From contig NZ_CP135438.1 of the NCBI RefSeq assembly GCF_032341995.1, positions 1,612,001 to 1,676,000 on the forward strand: 64,000 nt of DNA. Reading direction: 5' to 3'. The position numbers and the translations under genes were made by a program. This DNA comes from Domibacillus sp. DTU_2020_1001157_1_SI_ALB_TIR_016 (GTDB lineage Bacteria; Bacillota; Bacilli; Bacillales; Domibacillaceae). The notes below the pieces were generated by a model. The model was not told the DNA's origin. It saw nothing but the letters and a program-made list of their open reading frames with translations, and did not search any database. Shown one piece after another: positions 55,676 to 63,006 of the stretch (its first letter is position 1; every line of letters starts with the position of its first letter).

Positions 55676-56761
55676 TTATGCATGCAATTTAAGAGAACGC
55701 TTATTTAATTTTTTCTTTACTCTAGGAATCACTTCTTTACCGATTGATTCAATGACTTCTAGATGAGGGTATCCTCTTAAAAGAACTTTTTCGAATCCAA
55801 GTTCTACGTATTCAACAACACGATCAGCCACTTGATCAGGTGTGCCAACCAGGGCAATAGAGTTACCGCTTAATACTTGTGTTAAGCCTGCCCACAGGTT
55901 TGGCCCAATGACAAAATTATTGTCTCTGGAACCTTCCATTAATTTATTTAATCGTTTATGGCCTATCGATTCATCCCTGACGTTGCCTTTTTCTTTGCCC
56001 TCGATATCCTCAGGCTTTACATGGCTGATTAAATCATGGGCTCTTTTCCAAGCAAGCTCCTCTGTATCACCTAATATAACTTGCAGGGAAACTGAATAAC
56101 GCAGTGATCTCCCCTCTATATCCGCAAGCTTCTTCATTTCCTCAATACGAACCTTAGTGTTTTCTAGTGATTCTCCCCACAGCATATAGACATCTGCCAA
56201 CTTTGCAGCTACTTTCTTTCCTGCTTCAGAAGCACCCCCCATATAAATCTGAGGCCGAGGCTGTTGAACAGGCTTTGGAAATAATGAAGCATTTTTAAAT
56301 GAATAAAAATCTCCTGTGTGATTGACTACTTCTTCAGAAAAAAGACGTTTAAGAATATGAATAAATTCCTCTGTCCGTTTATATCTCAAATGGTGAGGCA
56401 GGCTATCTCCATCCTTCTCAAGTTCCTCTGGCGATCCCCCTGTTACCACATTAATAACTGCTCTGCCGCCTGAAAGATAATCAAGAGTAGAGAATTGCTT
56501 TGCAAAAACCGTTGGACTAATGAAGCCTGGTCTCGCCGCGTACAGGTAATTCAATTTTTCAGTAGATTGAATTAATGACGCAGCAACAATTGAAGCATCC
56601 AAGCATTGCGTACCTACAGGCAGCAGCAGTGAAGTAAACCCTGTTTGTTCTGCAGTTTGAGCAATTTGCCTATTATAAGCAAAGGAAGGCTCTCTTTCCC
56701 AAGGGGTTTTAATATAATTTCCATCTCCAGAAGTAGGAGACATTGTTAAAAACTCAACCAT
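55676..56761 (-). CDS. ssuD: Alkanesulfonate monooxygenase-like enzyme (SsuD type)
   Basis: A 361-residue FMNH2-dependent luciferase-family enzyme similar to SsuD. SPTSGDGNYI, GFTSLLLPVGTQCLDASIVAASL, YLSGGRAVINVVTGGSPEELEKDGDSLPHHLRY-type segments and GGASEAGKKVAAK are recognisable, as is the arginine-containing ARPGF loop. It would oxidise an alkanesulfonate to aldehyde plus sulfite. GGAGGG precedes the ATG. It lies between a CoA-transferase and the ssuC permease gene, an unusual order. Confidence 0.9.
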   Translation of the reverse strand: MVEFLTMSPTSGDGNYIKTPWEREPSFAYNRQIAQTAEQTGFTSLLLPVGTQCLDASIVAASLIQSTEKLNYLYAARPGFISPTVFAKQFSTLDYLSGGRAVINVVTGGSPEELEKDGDSLPHHLRYKRTEEFIHILKRLFSEEVVNHTGDFYSFKNASLFPKPVQQPRPQIYMGGASEAGKKVAAKLADVYMLWGESLENTKVRIEEMKKLADIEGRSLRYSVSLQVILGDTEELAWKRAHDLISHVKPEDIEGKEKGNVRDESIGHKRLNKLMEGSRDNNFVIGPNLWAGLTQVLSGNSIALVGTPDQVADRVVEYVELGFEKVLLRGYPHLEVIESIGKEVIPRVKKKLNKRSLKLHA

Positions 56762-56827
56762 CTTTCATCCCTCCATTTTTACTAATTCCATCAGAATACT
56801 TGGTTTTCAAACTGCACCATTGTAAAT

Positions 56828-58018
56828 TTAATTGCTTTGTATACTTTTTTCCCTCAGCCAGTCGTTTATTACTTCCTGATTGTGTTCTCCAATTAAAGGC
56901 GGGTTTCGGAAGGTTTCAAACTCATAGTCCGATAATTTTACTGGGAATCCTATTGTTTTTGTTTGTGAGCCGTTTGGCAATTCGATGTCTTGTATGATAT
57001 CAAGTGATTTTGTAACCGGACTGTCCAGCGCTTCCTGAAAATCGTTAACGGGTGCAGAAGGTACGCCTCTTTGATCAAATTCCGTCAGCCATTCTTCAGC
57101 ACTTTTTGTAGCAAAAACACTTTGTAAGATCTCTTTTAATTCTTTTTGATTTTTTGCACGTAATGTTTGGGTTCGAAAGCGAGCGTCATCATACAGCTCT
57201 ACTAAATTTGTCGCTTCGCAAACTTCGTACCAAAGTTTGTCATTTCCTGCGGCAATTACGAAAGGCTTATCACATCCGTTAAACCCTTGATAAGGTGCAT
57301 TTCTTGGATGTGCTGTTCCTAAGCGTTTTGGAGCAAAGCCGTTTCCATAATATTCACTTGTTTGTAAAGCTGAAATTCCTAATACACTGCCGAGCATCGA
57401 GCAGTCAATATAAGCCCCTTTTCCTTCTCGGCTGGCTTTTTGAAGAGATGCAGCTATGCTGTATGCAGCGTATAACCCTGCCGCAAAGTCAGCGACTGGA
57501 ACACCACATTTTACAGGCGGTCCATCCTCTTCTCCTGTAACACTCATTAACCCGCTAAATGCCTGGATTGTAACATCAAATGCTCCTTTTTGCGCAAATG
57601 GCCCTTTCTGTCCGTATCCTGAAATAGAGCAGTAAATAATCTTTGGATTTCCTTTGGCAAGTTGATCATAGCCAAGCTGATATTTATTTAAGACACCCGG
57701 CCTGAAATTTTCAATTAGCACATCCGTATTCATACATAACTCATGCAGTAACTGAAGATCTTCTTCTTTTTTAAAATCAATTGAAACACTGCGCTTATTG
57801 CGGTTTAGGGACGAAAAGTTAGCACTGTAATCTCCCTGCTCGCCATTTTCGAAAAAAGGCGGCCATGACCTCATTCCATCCCCTCCATCAGGCCTTTCAA
57901 TTTTCACAACATCTGCACCCAAGTCTGCTAATAACATACCAGTGTAAGGGCCTGCTGCAATCTGCCCAAATTCAAGAACTCGAATGCCGCTTAAAGGTTT
58001 ACTTTCATTAGCTCCCAT
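56828..58018 (-). CDS. Family III CoA-transferase (CaiB/BaiF type)
   Basis: A 396-residue formyl-CoA/carnitine CoA-transferase-like protein. LSGIRVLEFGQIAAGPYTGMLLADLGADVVKIE is the family start, IENFRPGVLNKYQLGYDQL follows, and the catalytic Asp lies in QKGAFDVTIQAFSGLMS. It moves CoA between carboxylic acids. It is the first gene of the SsuD-type operon, which suggests that the imported or released acid is activated as a CoA thioester. The start at 58018 has AAGGAG 6 bases upstream; an ATG 3 bases earlier is also possible. Confidence 0.9.
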   Translation of the reverse strand: MGANESKPLSGIRVLEFGQIAAGPYTGMLLADLGADVVKIERPDGGDGMRSWPPFFENGEQGDYSANFSSLNRNKRSVSIDFKKEEDLQLLHELCMNTDVLIENFRPGVLNKYQLGYDQLAKGNPKIIYCSISGYGQKGPFAQKGAFDVTIQAFSGLMSVTGEEDGPPVKCGVPVADFAAGLYAAYSIAASLQKASREGKGAYIDCSMLGSVLGISALQTSEYYGNGFAPKRLGTAHPRNAPYQGFNGCDKPFVIAAGNDKLWYEVCEATNLVELYDDARFRTQTLRAKNQKELKEILQSVFATKSAEEWLTEFDQRGVPSAPVNDFQEALDSPVTKSLDIIQDIELPNGSQTKTIGFPVKLSDYEFETFRNPPLIGEHNQEVINDWLREKSIQSN

Positions 58019-58127
58019 CATATTCTCCTTTCCTACTTTACAATGACTTACATTCCCTTAACCGATTTAACTAAGTTGTTTACTCGGAAAAGATTATTTT
58101 GACTCAGTATATCTCATGTTTTAGCAC

Positions 58128-58140
58128 TTGTATAATTGAT
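58128..58140 (-). promoter_or_regulatory. Shared word upstream of the sulfonate operon
   Basis: TCAATTATACAAG on the minus strand resembles the CCAATTATACAAA word at 41624-41636 and 59314-59326. It lies about 110 bases upstream of the CoA-transferase gene, where an activator could bind. It is near the divergent end of the LysR gene, so the LysR protein is the first candidate binder. Confidence 0.45.
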
Positions 58141-58181
58141 AATTAGAAACCGTACATTCAAAAAATTTGAATCGTTTGAAC

Positions 58182-59057
58182 TTAAAAATTTTCTTTTATT
58201 AATGCAATTAATCGTTCAATAGCCGTTCCCGCCGTTATATTGTTTGTTTTTCGTAAAATCCCTGTTACTACTCCCACATTTAAATCAACTACTTTCTTAG
58301 TCGTTGTGCCAACAGGAGGAGTTCTTATAATGACATCTGGAATAACAGCAATCCCAAGTCCTGCCTGAACATATTCCTTTAATGCGGACATACTATTGAT
58401 CTCCAGTCCTACTTGTGGTTGAATGCCAGCTTCAACAAGGGATTTTTCTAAATTTATTCGGTAATTACAAACGAATGCTCCCAGCAACAGCCTTTCATTT
58501 TTAAAGTCTGCCAAGTATATTTCGTCTCTTTCTGCTAAATGGTGTGCAGCCGGTAATAATAAAGAAACCTGTTCGGTTAAAAGCGGTTCAAACAATGTAG
58601 TATGATCTAACACAGGCGTATTACAAAGAGCAATATCCAGTTCACCATCCTTGATCATCTTAGTTAAAGTTTGTGTATTATTAACTTGTATACTAATTTG
58701 AACTTTAGGATATTTTTTGTTAAACGGTTCTAATATTTCAGGAAGCCGGTAAATTGCCATAGGTTCTATTGCTCCGATTCGGATTTTCCCCGCTTCTCCA
58801 TGTACCCACTCGTGCATTGTATTTTGTACGTATTCCAAGTCCCTTAATAGCAAATCTGCTTTATCAAAAAAAACTCTTCCGGCATCTGTTAAATGTATTT
58901 TTTTACCTCGCTCAATTAATTTTACGCCGAGGTCTGTCTCAAGTTTTTGAATTTGCATCGTGACAGTAGACTGCACATACATCAATTCATCTGCTGCTTT
59001 TTGAAAACTTCCCAGTCGGGCAATAGTATAAAATGTTTTAATTGTTCGTAGATCCAT
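58182..59057 (-). CDS. LysR-family regulator, CysL-like
   Basis: A 291-residue LysR-type regulator. The helix-turn-helix is RLGSFQKAADELMYVQSTVTMQI, and the effector domain runs from about residue 90. Its cluster position between a sulfonate operon and cysteine dioxygenase, and a sulfur leader element in its own transcript, support a role in sulfur-source control, as for CysL/SsuR/Cbl-type proteins. Its own leader suggests that regulator supply itself depends on sulfur status. Confidence 0.88.
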   Translation of the reverse strand: MDLRTIKTFYTIARLGSFQKAADELMYVQSTVTMQIQKLETDLGVKLIERGKKIHLTDAGRVFFDKADLLLRDLEYVQNTMHEWVHGEAGKIRIGAIEPMAIYRLPEILEPFNKKYPKVQISIQVNNTQTLTKMIKDGELDIALCNTPVLDHTTLFEPLLTEQVSLLLPAAHHLAERDEIYLADFKNERLLLGAFVCNYRINLEKSLVEAGIQPQVGLEINSMSALKEYVQAGLGIAVIPDVIIRTPPVGTTTKKVVDLNVGVVTGILRKTNNITAGTAIERLIALIKENF

Positions 59058-59084
59058 GCTTTCACTCCTGCCTCTTGTTTTTCA

Positions 59085-59202
59085 ATAAAAAACCCCTGAA
59101 TTTTCAACTGAAAATTCAGGGGTTTTGGGTTTTAAAACATAACTAAACTACGCAGCCCCTGAATTTGTAATTATCCAAGCGGCCTCTAGTTGTCTAGTTG
59201 GC
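59085..59202 (-). promoter_or_regulatory. Sulfur leader element with attenuator before the LysR gene
   Basis: On the minus strand GCC-AA-CTAG-ACAA-CTAG-A-GGC (59202 down to 59182), followed about 60 bases later by a perfect terminator (AACCCCTGAATTTTC and its complement with GTTTTTT tail, 59124 to 59085). Between them AAATTCAGGGG (59166 to 59156) copies the 3' arm of the terminator and can pair with its 5' arm, forming an antiterminator. This is a canonical two-state attenuator. Confidence 0.75.
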
Positions 59203-59309
59203 ATATCCACTATTTGTTAGCATTATTTTATTACTATTATTCCGATAGTTCAAGTCAACTTTATAAAAAAATGCCTGATAAATCATTTTTTTTGAATTAT
59301 ATGTTTCCA

Positions 59310-59326
59310 TTTTCCAATTATACAAA
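59310..59326 (+). promoter_or_regulatory. Shared 17-base word upstream of cysteine dioxygenase
   Basis: TTTTCCAATTATACAAA, identical over 17 bases to 41620-41636. A TATGAT box lies about 18 bases downstream, so the word sits where an activator or -35 region should be. A common regulator of the two plus-strand units is inferred. Confidence 0.5.
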
Positions 59327-59404
59327 AATCTAAATTGATTTTATGATAATACAAAGACCACCTGTAAGCATTAAGATAAAAAAACGATTAAAGGAAGTGA
59401 GCGA

Positions 59405-59986
59405 ATGAGTATAAACAACACGTTACAGCAATTTGAGGCTTCTGTAAGAAAAGTTTTAAAAGATTTTAAAACAAACAGGGAAATTATTGACCAATTGCAG
59501 CCGGCTTTTCAAACCCTTTTAAATACAAAAGGACTGCTGCCAGAACACTACAAAAAACCGAAGAGCGAAAAGTACAGTCAATTTTTACTGTATAAACCAC
59601 AAGATGAAGCCTTTTCTATAGTCGCCTTTATTTGGGGTCCTGGACAAACCGCACCAATTCATGATCATTTAGTCTGGGGGCTGGTAGGCATATATGAAGG
59701 AAAGATTGAAGAAACCAGATATCGAAAAGTAGCACATAATAACGAGGAAGAGTTTCGCTTGGAAATAATTGAAACGGTTGTTGCCAAAGAAAATGATATT
59801 TCCTTTGTTTACCCGCCAAATACTGACATCCACAGTGTTCGCAACCCATTTGATGAGCCAGCCATCACCATACATGTATACGGTACGGACATCGGCAAGC
59901 AGAAAAGAAATCTTTATAAGAATGAGTCCTTTAATAAAAGCACTATTGTTACGGCACACGAAAATGAAGAGGCAATCTATCATTAA
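59405..59986 (+). CDS. Cysteine dioxygenase-type thiol dioxygenase
   Basis: A 193-residue cupin protein. The three-histidine iron site is visible at His86 and His88 (PIHDHLVWG) and His143 (DIHSVRNP), and Tyr159 (HVYG) matches the family active-site tyrosine. There is no cysteine at the position of the mammalian Cys-Tyr crosslink (Gly instead). It would oxidise cysteine, or a related thiol such as 3-mercaptopropionate, to a sulfinate. AAGGAAG precedes the ATG. It is divergent from the LysR gene in the sulfur cluster. Confidence 0.88.
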   Translation: MSINNTLQQFEASVRKVLKDFKTNREIIDQLQPAFQTLLNTKGLLPEHYKKPKSEKYSQFLLYKPQDEAFSIVAFIWGPGQTAPIHDHLVWGLVGIYEGKIEETRYRKVAHNNEEEFRLEIIETVVAKENDISFVYPPNTDIHSVRNPFDEPAITIHVYGTDIGKQKRNLYKNESFNKSTIVTAHENEEAIYH

Positions 59987-60042
59987 ACACTAATATAGTT
60001 TCTTTCCTATTTATAAGGAATTTCACCCCCTCTCTAATCTAG

Positions 60043-60070
60043 AACACCGGGCCTAAGCCAGGTGTTCTAT
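60043..60070 (+). terminator. Terminator of the dioxygenase gene
   Basis: Stem AGAACACC/GGTGTTCT with an inner GGC/GCC pair, followed by ATTTTGTCCTTTTT. Confidence 0.75.
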
Positions 60071-60143
60071 TTTGTCCTTTTTATGTATTTGGACACATAT
60101 GTTCAATATAGATCAATGCGTTTTTTTGTTCATTCGCCAAAAA

Positions 60144-60188
60144 AGCTTGTATATAAAGCCTTCTAAACAAAGGCTTTATATACAAGCT
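60144..60188 (-). terminator. Terminator of the tcy-sna-rib operon end
   Basis: A 17-bp perfect stem (AGCTTGTATATAAAGCC and complement) with T residues on the minus strand, 35 bases after the reductase stop. Confidence 0.88.
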
Positions 60189-60222
60189 GAAAATTTCTCC
60201 AAATATCACCAAATAAATATTC

Positions 60223-60768
60223 TTATTTTAAAGCAAGATAACGGCCGGCTTCTTCTTTCGATAAAGTGAGCACCCGGTCCAGCCGCTCACTAATTTCCGA
60301 TGCCAGAATGTATTCCAGGTCTTCTGTTTTTTCCACTTGTGTATCAAGTACATACGCACCGCTTAAAATATTAGTAGCGCCAAGAGCAGATAAAACTGGT
60401 TTCAGTGCGTAGTCAATAGCCAGCAGGTGGCCAAACGAGCCTCCAAGAACGAGCGGAAGAACTGTTTTTCCTTCCAGCCCTTTTTGGGGAAGCAAATCAA
60501 GATATGTTTTTAAAATGCCAGTGTATGCGGCTTTGTAGACAGGTGTCAGCACCACTACAATGTCCGCTTCTTCTACCGTTTTATTTGCTTTTAAAATGGG
60601 CTCGCTATTAAAATTGGCTAAAATTAAATCTTCTGCCGGCAGATCGTGAACGAAAATGGTTTCTGTATCAATGCCCTCTTTTTTAAAATAAGATTCTGCT
60701 TTATCCAAAATTCCTTTTAAACGGGACTGCTTGCTGTTGCCTCCATAGATAATTGCTGCTTTTGTCAT
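60223..60768 (-). CDS. NADPH-dependent FMN reductase, SsuE-like
   Basis: A 181-residue flavodoxin-fold protein of the NADPH-dependent FMN reductase family. IIYGGNSKQSRL is the FMN-binding start, and VVLTPVYKAAYTGILKTYLDLLP-like residues match SsuE closely. It would make the FMNH2 used by the monooxygenases in this region. AAAGG lies 9 bases before the ATG at 60768; the ATG 9 bases earlier abuts the ribosome site. It is the last gene of the operon. Confidence 0.9.
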   Translation of the reverse strand: MTKAAIIYGGNSKQSRLKGILDKAESYFKKEGIDTETIFVHDLPAEDLILANFNSEPILKANKTVEEADIVVVLTPVYKAAYTGILKTYLDLLPQKGLEGKTVLPLVLGGSFGHLLAIDYALKPVLSALGATNILSGAYVLDTQVEKTEDLEYILASEISERLDRVLTLSKEEAGRYLALK

Positions 60769-60786
60769 TTTATTCATCCTTTCCTT

Positions 60787-61110
60787 TTAAATGCTGTAAG
60801 CGTGGGCATCATGAAGCTCCAGAAACTCTTTTAACTTTTCTGAAAGACCGCCATGCCCGAATTTTATAAATTTTTGTCCATTGCTCCGAAGCCCTGCTTC
60901 TTTTACATAGTCCAAAAAAGCCAACATATAGATACGCCGGGACATGACGTTGATAATTCCATAATCATAAAACCAATTGTCGATTGTATTAAGCACCCCC
61001 CGATTAAGCCCATACTGCTTATGGCACCATTCATAAAACCGGGTATTAGGCAAATTAAGAAATGCGCTGTCTTTGAACGGCGCCGTGGCGGCTGAATACA
61101 GTTCTTGCAT
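60787..61110 (-). CDS. ribR: RibR C-terminal domain as a separate frame
   Basis: A 107-residue protein. LPNTRFYEWCHKQYG, NRGVLNTIDNWFYDYG, RRIYMLAFL and GHGGLSEKLKEFL match the C-terminal half of B. subtilis RibR, the part that acts on the FMN riboswitch RNA. In B. subtilis it is fused to the flavokinase domain; here it is in a different frame and overlaps the kinase frame by 56 bases. Its ATG has AAGGAGG 9 bases upstream, so independent translation is possible. Alternatively the gene is frameshifted. Confidence 0.8.
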   Translation of the reverse strand: MQELYSAATAPFKDSAFLNLPNTRFYEWCHKQYGLNRGVLNTIDNWFYDYGIINVMSRRIYMLAFLDYVKEAGLRSNGQKFIKFGHGGLSEKLKEFLELHDAHAYSI

Positions 61111-61483
61111 AGTTTACATCCTCCTTTATCTGTTGCAGCAATGAATGAAAGGATGAAAACTTTTGTTCATCCCGAATCCGAAAGAGAGGCACACATTGGA
61201 TCTTTTTTCCGTAGAGATCACCTTGGAAATCAAAGAGATGAATTTCTGTGATGCGCTCAAAACGAGAGCCAAATGTCGGCTTTACGCCTATATTCATAAC
61301 CCCGTTCAGTAGTTCATCTTCAATTTGGACCTGCACGCCGTACACACCATTTTCAATCGAATCAGGTGACTGGCTGAGGTTAGCCGTTGGAAATCCAAGC
61401 TTTCTTCCGGTCTTCATACCATGAACCACCTCCCCGCCCATCGCCGGCTTGCTGATCCATTGTACATACTGTACATCTGCCAT
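61055..61483 (-). CDS. ribR: RibR-type flavokinase domain
   Basis: A 142-residue riboflavin kinase domain. GRKLGFPTANL holds the ATP/Mg-binding PTAN motif, NGVYGVQVQ and GVMNIGVKPTFG follow, and HLFDFQGDLYGKKIQC ends the barrel. It phosphorylates riboflavin to FMN. The ATG at 61483 has AAGGG 8 bases upstream. The C-terminal RNA-interacting part of RibR is in another frame (60787-61110). Between this gene and the previous one lies a leader element with a terminator. Confidence 0.85.
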   Translation of the reverse strand: MADVQYVQWISKPAMGGEVVHGMKTGRKLGFPTANLSQSPDSIENGVYGVQVQIEDELLNGVMNIGVKPTFGSRFERITEIHLFDFQGDLYGKKIQCVPLFRIRDEQKFSSFHSLLQQIKEDVNYARTVFSRHGAVQRQRIS

Positions 61484-61510
61484 GTTAATCACCCTTTTGT
61501 TTAAAATAAA

Positions 61511-61571
61511 AGAGGCCTTTTACGTGAAACGAATATGTTTCACGTAAAAGGCCTCTAGTGGTCCAGACGGC
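61511..61571 (-). promoter_or_regulatory. Sulfur leader element with terminator before ribR
   Basis: On the minus strand GCC-GT-CTGG-ACCA-CTAG-A-GGC (61571 down to 61551), whose stem includes a G-U pair. The GGC begins a 19-20 bp perfect terminator stem (GGCCTTTTACGTGAAAC with complement), followed by TTTTATTTT. It is inside the operon, so it would gate ribR and the reductase separately from tcyN-snaA-sndA. Confidence 0.75.
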
Positions 61572-61681
61572 TCATGTAAGATTTAAATTTATTTTAAAAC
61601 AATTAATCCTATTTGTAAAGTTGGTTTTATAAAAAAACTTGCTTTTTCTGTACTCTTTTCCTTATACAGCCAGCTCCTTGT

Positions 61682-61816
61682 TTACAAGGGCATGACTTCT
61701 TCTGCAAAACGGATAATTTGCTCCTGCTGTTCCGCTTCTTCAAGCCCATCTACGCTGATACTTTGAAATTGATGGCCAAACGCCTGCCGATAGAATGAAA
61801 ACAGCAGAAATTTCAT
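61682..61816 (-). CDS. Small protein (44 aa) resembling a monooxygenase C-terminal tail
   Basis: A 44-codon frame (MKFLLFSFYRQAFGH, ending EEAEQQEQIIRFAEEVMPL) with AAGGAG 7 bases before the ATG and only 18 bases after the sndA stop. The last 15 residues look like the C-terminal helix of luciferase-like monooxygenases. It may be the remnant of a lost cmoO-type gene or a real microprotein. Confidence 0.4.
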   Translation of the reverse strand: MKFLLFSFYRQAFGHQFQSISVDGLEEAEQQEQIIRFAEEVMPL

Positions 61817-61833
61817 GGTCATTCTCCTTCTTT

Positions 61834-63006
61834 CTATACTCGATTCACCCATTTTATTTTAGTGATCGCTGTTTGCTGGAGCAAAAGCTCTTTTGCACTA
61901 TGGTATAAAAAATAAGCTGCTTCTATAAGTGCTGTTTCATCTACTGTAAACGAAGGATGATGCCAATCCTCGTCTCCATTTGTACCAAAGAACGCGAAGA
62001 CACCGGGTATATGCTGCAGATAATAGGCAAAGTCTTCTCCAGCCGTTGAAAGTTCCGGTTCAATTACTTTTAAACCGTATTGCTCTGCAGCGACCCATGC
62101 TGCTTCTGCTACAGCAGCATGATTCATGAGCGGCGGCGGACCCTCAAACCAGTCAATAGCGGCTTTACTTGAGAACGCACCTGTTATTTGTTCCGTTAAA
62201 GCATAAAAGCGTTCTTTTACCTGTGTACGGACTTCGGGGTCAAATGTTCGTATTGTCCCTTCAATCGTGACGGTTTCCGGCAGCACATTCCACGTATTTC
62301 CTCCTTCAATTCTTGTGACACTTACTACTGCACTTTCCAGAGGTGATATGCTGCGGCTGACAATCGTCTGAAGGGCTGTAATCAATTGAGCAGAAGCGGT
62401 AATAGGATCATGACCGTTTTGTGGCAGCGCAGCATGCGCCCCTTTTCCTTTTATGACGACTTTAAACCGGTCTACTGCCGCCATTAATGGCCCGCTTTTA
62501 ATACCAACGGTCCCCACCGGCAGATCCGGCTTGTTATGAAGGCCGATAATCGCATCTACGTCCTTCAACTGGCCATCACGCAGTACTTTTTGGGCACCGG
62601 CCCCATATTCTTCTGCCGGCTGGAAAATCAAGCGTATTTTCCCTCTCAGTTCAGCCTGTTCCGCTTTTAGTAAGTAAGCCGCCCCGAGCACAGCCGCTGT
62701 ATGAAAATCGTGCCCGCATGCATGCATTTTGCCGGGGATACGAGAACGATAAGGCAGATTTGTCTGTTCCTGAATGGGCAGTGCGTCAATGTCAGCCCGA
62801 ATCGCAATCGTTGGTCCGGGATGGGTCCCTTCTATATCGGCAAACACGCCGGTCTCTAAAATGGTCGGCCGTACTTTGATTCCACTTTTAAGCAGCTGGC
62901 TGGCTATGAATTTCGTTGTTTCAAATTCCTCCTGTGACAATTCCGGAAATTGGTGAAGGTGGCGGCGTATCTGGATAAGATCTTTTTCTAACGTCATCCG
63001 GTTCAA
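61834..63006 (-). CDS. sndA: N-acetyl-S-alkylcysteine deacetylase-type amidohydrolase (M20)
   Basis: A 390-residue M20D amidohydrolase. The family start RRHLHQFPELSQEEF, the metal-site MHACGHDFHT and QPAEEYGAGA, and the dimerisation GKGAHAALPQNGHDPI region are intact. In B. subtilis SndA (HipO) deacetylates N-acetyl-S-substituted cysteine in the snaA-ribR operon. Gene order here supports that role. The TTG at 63006 has AAAGGAG 8 bases upstream. The start overlaps snaA by 86 bases. Confidence 0.88.
   Translation of the reverse strand: MNRMTLEKDLIQIRRHLHQFPELSQEEFETTKFIASQLLKSGIKVRPTILETGVFADIEGTHPGPTIAIRADIDALPIQEQTNLPYRSRIPGKMHACGHDFHTAAVLGAAYLLKAEQAELRGKIRLIFQPAEEYGAGAQKVLRDGQLKDVDAIIGLHNKPDLPVGTVGIKSGPLMAAVDRFKVVIKGKGAHAALPQNGHDPITASAQLITALQTIVSRSISPLESAVVSVTRIEGGNTWNVLPETVTIEGTIRTFDPEVRTQVKERFYALTEQITGAFSSKAAIDWFEGPPPLMNHAAVAEAAWVAAEQYGLKVIEPELSTAGEDFAYYLQHIPGVFAFFGTNGDEDWHHPSFTVDETALIEAAYFLYHSAKELLLQQTAITKIKWVNRV

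Noticed and set aside
34297-59202. S-box (SAM-I) or T-box leader as explanation of the sulfur leader elements
   Set aside because: No S-box core, no T-box AGGGTGG bulge and no specifier stem can be found; the elements are far too short.
61511-61571. FMN riboswitch upstream of the flavokinase gene
   Set aside because: The conserved FMN aptamer blocks (AGGGTGC and the paired junction strands) are absent; only the short leader element and terminator are present.
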